A stretch of 64,000 nt of DNA, taken from NCBI RefSeq assembly GCF_949769285.1, contig NZ_OX458331.1:1860001-1924000 (forward strand). Direction: 5' to 3'. Source of the DNA: Anaerococcus sp. Marseille-Q7828 (GTDB lineage Bacteria > Bacillota > Clostridia > Tissierellales > Peptoniphilaceae). Below the pieces are notes generated by a model. That model saw nothing but the letters and a program-made list of their open reading frames with translations. It had not been told where the DNA came from and searched no databases. Below are positions 55,455 to 63,325 of this stretch, one piece after another. The position numbers and the translations under genes were made by a program. Numbering within the stretch: the first letter of the stretch is position 1; each line of letters opens with the position of its first letter.

Positions 55455-55498
55455 GTAAATACTAATTAAATATACTAGTAAAATTAATTTTTGTCAAG

Positions 55499-55561
55499 AA
55501 AAAAACCAAGATTTATCGAGAAAAACCCATAATATCGAGTTTTCCTCATAAATCTTGGTAT
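55499..55561 (-). terminator. terminator after hppA
   Basis: Long imperfect stem ACCAAGATTTAT ... ATAAATCTTGGT with an inner CTCGA/TCGAG pairing and a T-rich tail on the minus strand. Confidence 0.8.
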
Positions 55562-55570
55562 TATCTTCTA

Positions 55571-57532
55571 TTAGATGAATAGACCTGCAAATACTACAGA
55601 TACTATTGTCATTAGTTTTATTAGGATGTTTAGAGATGGTCCAGATGTATCCTTAAATGGATCTCCTACTGTATCTCCAACTACTGCTGCCTTGTGAGCA
55701 TCAGATCCCTTGCCACCTTCTACACCACTTTCGATGTATTTCTTAGCGTTATCCCAAGCTCCACCAGCGTTTGACATAAATATTGCCATCATTACACCAG
55801 TTACAAGAGCACCTGCTAATAGTCCACCTAGGGCTTGTGGTCCAAGGATGAAGCCTACAGCAATTGGTACTAGGATTGCTAATATGCCTGGTATTACCAT
55901 TTCTCTTAGTGATGCTGTTGTAGAAATTTGGATACAATTTTCATAATCTGGTTCTTTGTTACCAGCTAGTATTTGATCATCTTCTTTAAATTGTCTTCTT
56001 ACTTCTTCAATCATTTGGCTAGCTGCTTTTCCTACTGAGTTCATTGTTAGAGCTGAAAATAGGAATGGTAGCATAGCTCCTATAAACATACCTGCTACTA
56101 CTCTACTATCTAGGATAGAGATAGCATCAAGGTTGATTGATTCTGCATAAGTGATAAATAGTGAAAGTGCTGTTAAAGCAGCTGAACCTATAGCAAATCC
56201 TTTACCAATAGCAGCTGTTGTGTTACCAATTGAATCAAGTCCGTCTGTGATGTCACGTACGTTTTCTGGTAGGTAGCTCATTTCTGCAATACCACCAGCA
56301 TTGTCAGTGATTGGTCCGTAAGCATCTACAGTTACTGTAATACCTGTTATTGAAAGCATTCCCACAGCTGCAAGAGCTATACCATATACGCCCATTAGTT
56401 TAAATGAAACCATGATAGCAATTGCTATAACTATTATTGGAAATACTGTTGAAAGCATTCCTGTAGAAAGACCAGCTATGATGTTTGTTGCAACACCTGT
56501 TGATGATTCTTTTGAGATGTATTTAACGTGTCTGTAATGGTCAGAAGTATAAATTTCTGTCAAAAGTCCAATTGCTATACCAGCAACAAGGCCTGTGATT
56601 ACAGCAAATGCAGCGTTAAAATCTCCAAAGTATTTATTTGATAAGATAAGTGATCCAACTAATACTATAGCCCCTGAGATGTAAAGAGTATTCATTAATG
56701 ATTTTTGTGGATTTGGATGTGATTTTGATAAAAACACAAGGCTTGCCACAATTGATGCAGCTATTCCTAGAGCAGCTAAAAATAGAGTAAATCCAAGGCC
56801 TGCTTCTGCAAAATACACAATACCTAGAGTCATTGATGAAATGATAGCACCAACATATGATTCAAACAAGTCAGCGCCCATACCAGCAACGTCACCTACG
56901 TTATCACCAACGTTATCTGCAATTACTGCAGGGTTTCTTGGGTCATCTTCTGGGATTCCTGCTTCTACCTTACCAACAAGGTCAGCACCAAGGTCAGCTG
57001 CTTTGGTATAGATACCACCACCAACTCTTGCAAATAGAGCAACAGATGAAGCTCCTAGTGAGTAACCCATTAAGATTGTTGGATCTTTGTAAAGCATATA
57101 AGTAATGATGATACCGATAAAGCCAAGACCAGTAACTGCCATGCCCATTACAGATCCACCAGAAAATGCTACTTTTAATGCTCCATCTTGACCTTTTTCA
57201 TAAGCCTCATTAGCACATCTAACATTTGATGCAGTTGATACTCTCATACCAATAAAACCTGCAAGCATTGATAATGTAGATCCTATTAGATAGCAAATCA
57301 TAATCTTTACATTAAAGAATATCAATAAAAGTACTGCTACTACAGCTACAAAGATTGCAATGAATTTGTATTCTCTGCTTAGAAAGGTCATTGCGCCATT
57401 TCTAATATAACCAGAAATTTGAACCATGCGGTCATTTCCAGCAGAAAGTGGGTTTATTTTAGCCTTAATAGTAAAAAGCATAAATACAATAGCCAAAATA
57501 GCCACGATAAGAGATAAAATCTCTACAGACAT
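55571..57532 (-). CDS. hppA: membrane-bound ion-translocating pyrophosphatase
   Basis: A 653-residue integral membrane enzyme with about 16 helices that hydrolyses pyrophosphate to pump Na+ or H+. The substrate site has [19 protein letters not shown] (near 200), the segment DNAGGIAEM, and the C-terminal [17 protein letters not shown]. In the determinant [10 protein letters not shown] (near 438) the residue after GNTT is Ala, which in this family marks the K+-dependent class (Lys marks K+-independent enzymes). Na+ or H+ specificity is not settled here. GGAGGG precedes the ATG. Confidence 0.95.
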   Translation of the reverse strand: MSVEILSLIVAILAIVFMLFTIKAKINPLSAGNDRMVQISGYIRNGAMTFLSREYKFIAIFVAVVAVLLLIFFNVKIMICYLIGSTLSMLAGFIGMRVSTASNVRCANEAYEKGQDGALKVAFSGGSVMGMAVTGLGFIGIIITYMLYKDPTILMGYSLGASSVALFARVGGGIYTKAADLGADLVGKVEAGIPEDDPRNPAVIADNVGDNVGDVAGMGADLFESYVGAIISSMTLGIVYFAEAGLGFTLFLAALGIAASIVASLVFLSKSHPNPQKSLMNTLYISGAIVLVGSLILSNKYFGDFNAAFAVITGLVAGIAIGLLTEIYTSDHYRHVKYISKESSTGVATNIIAGLSTGMLSTVFPIIVIAIAIMVSFKLMGVYGIALAAVGMLSITGITVTVDAYGPITDNAGGIAEMSYLPENVRDITDGLDSIGNTTAAIGKGFAIGSAALTALSLFITYAESINLDAISILDSRVVAGMFIGAMLPFLFSALTMNSVGKAASQMIEEVRRQFKEDDQILAGNKEPDYENCIQISTTASLREMVIPGILAILVPIAVGFILGPQALGGLLAGALVTGVMMAIFMSNAGGAWDNAKKYIESGVEGGKGSDAHKAAVVGDTVGDPFKDTSGPSLNILIKLMTIVSVVFAGLFI

Positions 57533-57561
57533 AAGTCCCTCCTTATATAATATTATTTAGT

Positions 57562-57597
57562 TATATTGTAATATTCTTTATGCAATATTACAATATA
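57562..57597. promoter_or_regulatory. long AT inverted repeat upstream of hppA
   Basis: TATATTGTAATATT and its exact reverse complement are separated by eight bases, 30 bases before the hppA start. There is no T-run behind it, so it is not an obvious terminator. It may be an operator or a 5' leader hairpin. Confidence 0.55.
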
Positions 57598-57610
57598 GAT
57601 TTATATTATC

Positions 57611-57657
57611 AAATAAAAATACGCTAAAATTAATGCCAATTGCATATATTTTAGCGC
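57611..57657 (-). terminator. terminator after rpsR
   Basis: Stem CGCTAAAAT ... ATTTTAGCG followed by TATTTTTATT on the minus strand. Confidence 0.75.
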
Positions 57658-57693
57658 TTTTATGCTTATTGAATGTGTTTTTTTATTTTTTAA

Positions 57694-57924
57694 TTAGTTT
57701 TCTTCGTATGGTAATAATGCAACTTGTCTAGCACGTTTAATAGCACGTGTTACTTCTCTTTGATGTTTTGCATTAAGACCTGTAACTCTTCTTGGTAAGA
57801 TTTTTCCTCTATCTGAGATAAATCTTTTTAAAGTTTCTGTATCCTTGTAATCAATCACTTTTGATGGATCTTTTACAAATGGATCAACCTTTTTTCTTGG
57901 TCTAAATCTTCTATTTTGAGCCAT
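57694..57924 (-). CDS. rpsR: 30S ribosomal protein S18
   Basis: 76 residues with [40 protein letters not shown] and [10 protein letters not shown], as in all S18 proteins. It is the last gene of rpsF-ssb-rpsR; S18 and S6 bind as a pair on 16S rRNA. Confidence 0.97.
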   Translation of the reverse strand: MAQNRRFRPRKKVDPFVKDPSKVIDYKDTETLKRFISDRGKILPRRVTGLNAKHQREVTRAIKRARQVALLPYEEN

Positions 57925-57945
57925 GGTATTCCTTTCAAATTATTT

Positions 57946-58497
57946 CTAGAATGGAATCCTGCCATCATCCTCAATTTCTGTGAAGTCATCATCGAAGAAA
58001 TCATCACTACTATCAAATCCAGCTTGGTTTTGATTGTTGTAGTTATTATTGTTATAGTTGTTATTGTTTTGGTAGCCAGTTTGTGAGTAATTATTGTTAC
58101 CATAATCTTGGTTATCACCATAGTTACTATTATTGTAGCCAGATGATTGATTATCAGATCTTGAACCTAAAAACTCAACATTGTTAGCCCATACCTCTGT
58201 GGTATAGATAGTTTTGCCAGTTTCCTTATCTTGATAAGAACCTGTGTTTATGCTACCTTCAACAGCGCATTGACTTCCTTTTCTTAAGTATCTTGATGCA
58301 TTTTCACCTTGCTGACCCCATACTGTAATACGGATAAAATCAGCTGTTGGACGATTTTGAGATTCTGCTTCTTGTCTTTTTTCCCTGCTAAGTCTTTTGT
58401 CAACTGCTAGGGTAAATGTAGCAACTGCTTGGTTATTTTGAGTATATCTTAATTCTGGATCTCTAGTAAGTCTTCCAATAAGTATAACTCTATTCAT
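57946..58497 (-). CDS. ssb: single-stranded DNA-binding protein
   Basis: 183 residues. OB fold at 1-110 beginning MNRVILIGRLTRDPELRYTQ with FTLAVDK and DFIRITVWGQQGEN. A disordered Asn/Gln/Tyr/Ser-rich linker (about 118-160) and the acidic protein-docking tail ending DDGRIPF follow. It lies 3 bases behind rpsF in the classic operon. Confidence 0.97.
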   Translation of the reverse strand: MNRVILIGRLTRDPELRYTQNNQAVATFTLAVDKRLSREKRQEAESQNRPTADFIRITVWGQQGENASRYLRKGSQCAVEGSINTGSYQDKETGKTIYTTEVWANNVEFLGSRSDNQSSGYNNSNYGDNQDYGNNNYSQTGYQNNNNYNNNNYNNQNQAGFDSSDDFFDDDFTEIEDDGRIPF

Positions 58498-58500
58498 TGA

Positions 58501-58785
58501 TTAGTCCTCTTTTCTGATAACCATGTATCTTAATACAAAATCTGAAAGTCTTAGTCTTCTTTCAAATTCTCTGATATGGTCTGGAAGAGAATCAAATTCT
58601 ACGATGTAATAATAACCATCTCTGATGTCATTAATTTCGTAAGCTAATCTTCTTTTTCCCCAGTCATCAACGTTAGTAACTGTACCATTTTCTTCTATGA
58701 TAGTTTTAAATCTATCTAGTAGGTCAGTTCTACCTTGATCAGTCATATCAGGTTTAAAAATTATAACTGCTTCGTATTTATTCAT
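58501..58785 (-). CDS. rpsF: 30S ribosomal protein S6
   Basis: 94 residues with MNKYEAVIIFKPDMTD, VDDWGKRRLAYEINDIRDGY and LPDHIREFERRLRLSDFVLRYM. GGGAGGTG precedes the ATG. First gene of the rpsF-ssb-rpsR operon. Confidence 0.97.
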   Translation of the reverse strand: MNKYEAVIIFKPDMTDQGRTDLLDRFKTIIEENGTVTNVDDWGKRRLAYEINDIRDGYYYIVEFDSLPDHIREFERRLRLSDFVLRYMVIRKED

Positions 58786-58848
58786 TTTTTCACCTCCCTA
58801 TGGTCTATGACCCCGTTAATTTCTTACGGAGTAGAGTGTTACTGGTAT
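58786..58848 (-). promoter_or_regulatory. rpsF leader, possible S6:S18 autoregulatory structure
   Basis: The leader between promoter and SD contains pairing CTCCGT ... ACGGGG and the hairpin GGTC-ATA-GACC directly before the ribosome binding site. rpsF leaders of many bacteria bind the S6:S18 pair through a conserved CCG-containing structure. The match here is only suggestive. Confidence 0.4.
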
Positions 58849-58877
58849 ATTCTACTATCGCTACTATTGGTTGTCAA
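58849..58877 (-). promoter_or_regulatory. rpsF operon promoter
   Basis: Minus-strand TTGACA (58872-58877), 17-base spacer, TAGAAT (58849-58854), about 65 bases before the rpsF ATG. It overlaps the stop-side flank of the ykoC-like gene. Confidence 0.88.
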
Positions 58878-58889
58878 GGTTAATTTTTC

Positions 58890-59585
58890 TCATAATCCTA
58901 TTATTCCTAAGATTAAAATTATTAATGGAAGAGCTACTGCCACTATATAGTCAGTCTTTTTAACATACATTATTTTATAATTTGTTCTATCCTCACCAAA
59001 TCCTTTTGCTTCCATTGAGGAGGCAATATTATCTGAAAACCTAACAGATCTAACTAAAAGTGTGAATATAGGTCTAATATTTAAAAAACCATGACTCATA
59101 CTTCGAATATCATAGGATAACTTTATATTCTCCAAATCATTTTTTAAGTTAGGTATCATATTTATAGCTGATAGGATACCATATGCCAAGTTATTAGATA
59201 AATTTAATTGCTGAGTGAAGCTATATATAAGTTCTTTAGAGTCAGTCGTCATGGAATATGATATTCCTAAAAGAGCATAAGCTAAAATTTTGGATCCTAG
59301 CACTAGACCATTCTCAAAGTTTGCATGTATATTATTATTTATCGATGCTGTTAAACCCGAGGCTGAAAATTTATATCCTGCCATAAAAAAACTTAAAGAC
59401 AGTAGTAATACAGGTACTAATGCAAGTAAAATACTTTTAAACTTCACTCTCTTAGAAGTTAATAGAAAAATAATTCCTATTCCCGTCACAAAAAAATTGA
59501 GCCTATAAGAAGTGAAAAATCCTACTATTAATGAGCTAAGAAAGATACTTATAGTTTTAAAGCTGGGGTTCATCTTATCAAGCAA
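58890..59585 (-). CDS. ykoC: ECF transporter transmembrane (T) component, YkoC-like
   Basis: A 231-residue EcfT protein with five or six membrane helices and the two coupling motifs SMSHGFLNIRPIF-like and SMEAKGFGEDR (Ala-Arg-Gly type coupling helices). It joins the S component and the double ATPase. The start is taken at TTG (59585), which has AGGTG seven bases ahead and overlaps the ykoD stop; an ATG 12 bases further on has no such site. Last gene of the riboswitch-controlled operon. Confidence 0.88.
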   Translation of the reverse strand: MLDKMNPSFKTISIFLSSLIVGFFTSYRLNFFVTGIGIIFLLTSKRVKFKSILLALVPVLLLSLSFFMAGYKFSASGLTASINNNIHANFENGLVLGSKILAYALLGISYSMTTDSKELIYSFTQQLNLSNNLAYGILSAINMIPNLKNDLENIKLSYDIRSMSHGFLNIRPIFTLLVRSVRFSDNIASSMEAKGFGEDRTNYKIMYVKKTDYIVAVALPLIILILGIIGL

Positions 59586-61011
59586 TTTTAATCACCTTTT
59601 TATCTGTTATTTTATATTCAAGATCGGCGTATAACTTTACTAAGTTTTTGTCGTGGCTAGTAAAGATGATTGTAATATCTTTGGATAAACGCTTCAAATC
59701 ATCCATTATGAGACTAGCATTTTTTAGATCCTGACCGTATGTAGGTTCATCAACTAGCAATAAATCTTTATTTAGTGTAAGCATTGTTATTACTGCAAGC
59801 CTTCTTTGCTCTCCTTGGGATAGCATCCATGGAGATTTTTCAATATATCTGTCTAGTCTATAAGATTTTAATAATTCCTTGGTTACTTGGCTAACATTTT
59901 CATAATCTCTTTCACCAGTAAGTTCCATTAAAACATTGGTAGTTACAAATTGAAGTGTTGGATCTTGAAAAACCAAGCCGATTTTTTTAAGTAACTCTTT
60001 TCTTCTGAAGTTCTTTAATTCTTTTCCCCAAATCTTTATCGAACCACCATAAGAGATTTGTTTAAGCAAAACTTTAAATATGGTACTTTTCCCAGCTCCA
60101 CTATCTCCTGTTAGAGCAATCAACTTTTTTTCTGGGAAGGAAAAAGATGCGTTTTTTATAATTTGATTGATCTTATTATTAGATTTATAGGATAAATTTA
60201 TGTTATCTGCTTGGATAAAATCATCTGTATGATTTATATTTTTTATCTTAATATTCTCACCATCAATCATCAGCCCATTTTCTATAAAAATTTTCTTCAT
60301 ATCATCACATTGATTTTGAAGTTTGATATTATTGTCTATTATCTCGCCATCTGACCCTAATATGACTACTCTATCTACAAAATCCCAAAGTTCCAACCTA
60401 TGATCAATTATCAAATAAGAAGAGCCTTCATTTAATCTTTTCCTTATTATTTTTTGCAATTCCGAAGTAGAATCGTCATCTATATTTGCAAAGGGCTCAT
60501 CTAGCACATAAAGTTGGCTATCAATCATATCTATGGCACAAAAAGCTACTTTTTGTAGTTGGCCACCTGATAGGCTATCAAATTTTTGGTCCAGTAAATC
60601 TAATAAACCGTGTTTATTTGCTTGATTTATTGCTAATTTTTCAATACGCTCCCTAGGAGTCTTAAGGTTTTCTAAAACGAATATTAATTCTTCTCTTAAG
60701 TTTTGTGTGCAAAGTGACAATCTTGCATTTTGAAATGATACAACTAGATGTTGATAGCGATTATAAGTTTTAAAATTTTCTATGTCCTCATTTGCAATAG
60801 TTAATCTGTCAAAGTCTACGTTCGCAGACATATTTTTATAATATCCACTTAAAACAGAAGCAAGAGCTGATTTTCCTGATCCGCTTTTACCACAAAGCAA
60901 TACTATCTCTCCTTTTTCAATGTTAAGATTTATGTTTTTAAGAACTGGTTCATTCTTAATCCAAAGAGATAAGTTGTCAATTATAAGAAGATTATTAGTT
61001 TGTTCTGTCAC
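59578..61011 (-). CDS. ykoD: ECF transporter ATPase with two ABC domains, YkoD-like
   Basis: A 477-residue protein with two complete ABC ATPase domains in one chain. First: LLCGKSGSGKSAL, LSGGQLQKVAF, LYVLDEPFANID. Second: ALTGDSGAGKSTIF, LSQGEQRRLAV, LLLVDEPTYGQD. It energises vitamin uptake with YkoE and YkoC. The GTG at 61011 is chosen because TGGAG precedes it and it overlaps ykoE by only 17 bases; a GTG at 61041 is an alternative. Confidence 0.92.
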   Translation of the reverse strand: MTEQTNNLLIIDNLSLWIKNEPVLKNINLNIEKGEIVLLCGKSGSGKSALASVLSGYYKNMSANVDFDRLTIANEDIENFKTYNRYQHLVVSFQNARLSLCTQNLREELIFVLENLKTPRERIEKLAINQANKHGLLDLLDQKFDSLSGGQLQKVAFCAIDMIDSQLYVLDEPFANIDDDSTSELQKIIRKRLNEGSSYLIIDHRLELWDFVDRVVILGSDGEIIDNNIKLQNQCDDMKKIFIENGLMIDGENIKIKNINHTDDFIQADNINLSYKSNNKINQIIKNASFSFPEKKLIALTGDSGAGKSTIFKVLLKQISYGGSIKIWGKELKNFRRKELLKKIGLVFQDPTLQFVTTNVLMELTGERDYENVSQVTKELLKSYRLDRYIEKSPWMLSQGEQRRLAVITMLTLNKDLLLVDEPTYGQDLKNASLIMDDLKRLSKDITIIFTSHDKNLVKLYADLEYKITDKKVIKIA

Positions 61012-61564
61012 TGATAACTCCAGTTTGATATAGCTTATCACAAATGAATTTTGCTAAAAAACCTGTAAAAATTAACGAGGATATTAATCTAATTACAAAA
61101 ATCATTAGAACAATAGATAAATCTAGGGTCCAATATTGGTTCCTAAAACCTGTCCATAAAAAGGTAAATATTGTACAAAATACAGCAGCCATCATTGTAG
61201 TTTTATATGAATAGTCTTTATAATTACCTATTTTAAATGCAAGCTCAACTCCAAGACCTTGGATGATACCACTTATTATTACCATTGGTCCAAACATATT
61301 TCCTAATAGCACCTCTATAAGTGCAGAAATAACTTCGGTCACTACACCTACCATTGGCTTTTTTATGATATAAGTTGCTGTAACAGCAGCCATAAACCAG
61401 ATACCATAAAATGGTTCGTAGCCTAGAATCCCATATCCAGATGGTGTTAGACTCGTAGTTGCAAAAGCTCCTAAGTATACTGCTCCTAAATATATTAGCC
61501 CATAAATAACAGATAATAGACCCATCAAAACAAAATCACTTGTTTGAAGTTTATTTTTAATCAT
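60995..61564 (-). CDS. ykoE: ECF transporter S component for thiamine precursor, YkoE-like
   Basis: A 189-residue membrane protein with about six helices and the YkoE-like segments YEPFYGIWFMAAVTATYIIK, EVISALIEVLLGNMFGP and GIIQGLGVELAF. It is the substrate-binding subunit. The operon partners and the TPP riboswitch indicate thiamine or hydroxymethylpyrimidine as substrate. AGGAGAGG precedes the ATG. Confidence 0.9.
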   Translation of the reverse strand: MIKNKLQTSDFVLMGLLSVIYGLIYLGAVYLGAFATTSLTPSGYGILGYEPFYGIWFMAAVTATYIIKKPMVGVVTEVISALIEVLLGNMFGPMVIISGIIQGLGVELAFKIGNYKDYSYKTTMMAAVFCTIFTFLWTGFRNQYWTLDLSIVLMIFVIRLISSLIFTGFLAKFICDKLYQTGVISDRTN

Positions 61565-61573
61565 TATCCTCTC

Positions 61574-62200
61574 CTAGTTTTTTTCTGGTAAATTGCAAAG
61601 TAATTGAGCTTCAATTACAAAGTGACTGACTTTATTTTCTAAATAAGTATAAATATCTGCAAGATATGAAAAAATATCATGAACATCTGCATTTAAAAAA
61701 GTTACGTAATGACCTGTCCCTGATATAACACCCATATCTATTCCTCTATTTACAACTGTCTCTATTTCACTCATATAATTATTATCACCAAAAATATATA
61801 AAGAAAATTTACCAGTGATATCAAAATGCTTGTCTTTTATATAATCTTCATTTATTTTTTTATCTTCTGCTTCTAATAAATAATCAGCGTCGGTATCTCC
61901 TGGGCAGCCCTTAGATAAGGTTAAGTTCATACTCATATGAACATCATTCCTGTATGCATTTATATAAAAAGCTTTAAGAGCATCAAATAAAGCATTGGTT
62001 TGGCCCCTGTATACTGTGGATGTATTATCTGTTTGTGTCCATAAGTTCGATGTATCAGTTTTATCTAAAGCCCCTAGGATAATTTCAATAAAATCATCTG
62101 ACATAGGCGACAGACTAAATCTCGCTCCTGATATACCAAGTTTCGAACCAGATATACCACAGCTGGTATTGGAATAATCAACATAAGCAATTTTTGACAT
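61574..62200 (-). CDS. ykoF: YkoF-like thiamine/HMP-binding protein
   Basis: A 208-residue soluble protein made of two similar halves (GARFSLSPMSDDFIEIILGA and GKFSLYIFGDNNYMSEIETV), matching the tandem YkoF domains that bind the pyrimidine part of thiamine in Bacillus. It also has DVHMSMNLTLSKGCPGD. It is the first gene of the operon, directly behind the TPP riboswitch. The proposed role is binding the imported precursor in the cytoplasm. The SD AGGAG lies inside the regulatory hairpin. Confidence 0.9.
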   Translation of the reverse strand: MSKIAYVDYSNTSCGISGSKLGISGARFSLSPMSDDFIEIILGALDKTDTSNLWTQTDNTSTVYRGQTNALFDALKAFYINAYRNDVHMSMNLTLSKGCPGDTDADYLLEAEDKKINEDYIKDKHFDITGKFSLYIFGDNNYMSEIETVVNRGIDMGVISGTGHYVTFLNADVHDIFSYLADIYTYLENKVSHFVIEAQLLCNLPEKN

Positions 62201-62238
62201 AAAAAAACTCCTTTTCCTCCTTGTATTCGGAAAAAGAG
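62201..62238 (-). terminator. riboswitch expression platform: terminator overlapping the SD
   Basis: CTCTTTTTCC (62229-62238) pairs with GGAAAAGGAG (62208-62217), ten pairs with one G-U, and a run of seven T follows directly to the ykoF ATG. The 3' arm contains the Shine-Dalgarno AGGAG. The hairpin could therefore stop transcription and also hide the ribosome site. Confidence 0.75.
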
Positions 62239-62251
62239 ATATCCCCTATCA

Positions 62252-62327
62252 ATCTATCTCCCTACGCAACAATTACGTTGATCAGGTTAGCGGGTATAAT
62301 CTCAGCATAACGCACCCCGAATATCAA
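62252..62327 (-). promoter_or_regulatory. TPP riboswitch (THI element)
   Basis: On the minus strand the core reads TTCGGGGTGC, GCTGAGAT, ATACCCG, ACCTGATC and GCGTAGGGAGA in the canonical order. These are the P1-P3 pyrimidine-sensing and P4-P5 pyrophosphate-sensing elements of the thiamine pyrophosphate aptamer. It controls ykoFEDC and should shut the operon off when thiamine pyrophosphate is plentiful. Confidence 0.96.
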
Positions 62328-62364
62328 GTACTATTATATTTTTCTGACCTAGTATAGCATAATT

Positions 62365-63309
62365 TTATTCTCTTATCAAATTTAATTTATCTTTTGAGTA
62401 ATAAATTGCATTGGCAATTGCACGACTCATAGCATCTGCCGCCATTACTCCAACCATGTTAAGATCGGCAGTAATTTCATTAGTAGCTAGTGAAAAAATT
62501 GTATCCCCATCAAAGCCTGTATGAACAGGATTTATAGCTCTTGCAAAGCCATCGTGGGTCATTTGGGCAATCTTTTTAAGTTTAGTCTTATCAAAACTAG
62601 CATTTGTTGCAACTATACCTATGGTAGTGTTTTTATTGGCCAAATCTGAAAAATCAGCCATAACCCTGCTCATAGCATCAGTAGTTTTTAGAATTTGTCC
62701 ATTTGCCATCGGTCCTGCTATTTGGATGTTTTTGTCATAATCATATATATCGCCAAAGGCGTTAACAGCAACTAGGGCCGATACTATTAGGTCACCTTCT
62801 TTTATAGTTGCAGAGCCTAAACCAGATTTCATAACATGGTCCATGCCTAGGATTTTGCCAACAGTAGCTCCAGTTCCAGCCCCAATAATCCCTTGTCTAT
62901 TTTCATCAAAAGATGCATTCTTATAAGCTTCGATACCCATCTTAGCATCTGGTCTAATCTTGCAATCCTTGTAGGCTAGGTCAAATAGGACAGCTTGGCT
63001 TACTATTGGAACTATACCTACTCCAACATCTAGACCTTGGCCATCTTCTTCTAGGGCTTTCATCACTCCACTTGCAGCATCCAAGCCATAAGCTGATCCG
63101 CCACTTAGTATTATTGCATTTACAGATTCGACAGTGTTAATCGGATCTAATAAATCAGTTTCACGAGTTCCTGGAGCTGATCCTCTTACTTCAACAGAGC
63201 AGGTATTGCCTTTTGGCGGTATCAAAACACTAAGGCCTGTACCTGCTTCCAAGTTTTGGGCATGTCCTATCTTTATTCCCTTTATATCAGTAATATATCC
63301 TTCATACAT
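62365..63309 (-). CDS. P1 family peptidase (DmpA/S58-like)
   Basis: A 314-residue Ntn-type hydrolase of the aminopeptidase DmpA family. Diagnostic segments are IKIGHAQNLEAGTGLSV, VRGSAPGTRETDLLDP, ILSGGSAYGLDAASGVM, IIGAGTGATVGK and the C-terminal AINPVHTGFDGDTIFSLATN. In this family autocleavage before a Ser/Thr near the last segment activates the enzyme; the likely site here is within GDTIF. The natural substrate is unknown. It lies 16 bases behind the TIM-barrel gene. Confidence 0.88.
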   Translation of the reverse strand: MYEGYITDIKGIKIGHAQNLEAGTGLSVLIPPKGNTCSVEVRGSAPGTRETDLLDPINTVESVNAIILSGGSAYGLDAASGVMKALEEDGQGLDVGVGIVPIVSQAVLFDLAYKDCKIRPDAKMGIEAYKNASFDENRQGIIGAGTGATVGKILGMDHVMKSGLGSATIKEGDLIVSALVAVNAFGDIYDYDKNIQIAGPMANGQILKTTDAMSRVMADFSDLANKNTTIGIVATNASFDKTKLKKIAQMTHDGFARAINPVHTGFDGDTIFSLATNEITADLNMVGVMAADAMSRAIANAIYYSKDKLNLIRE

Positions 63310-63325
63310 TTTTATTTTCCTTTAA

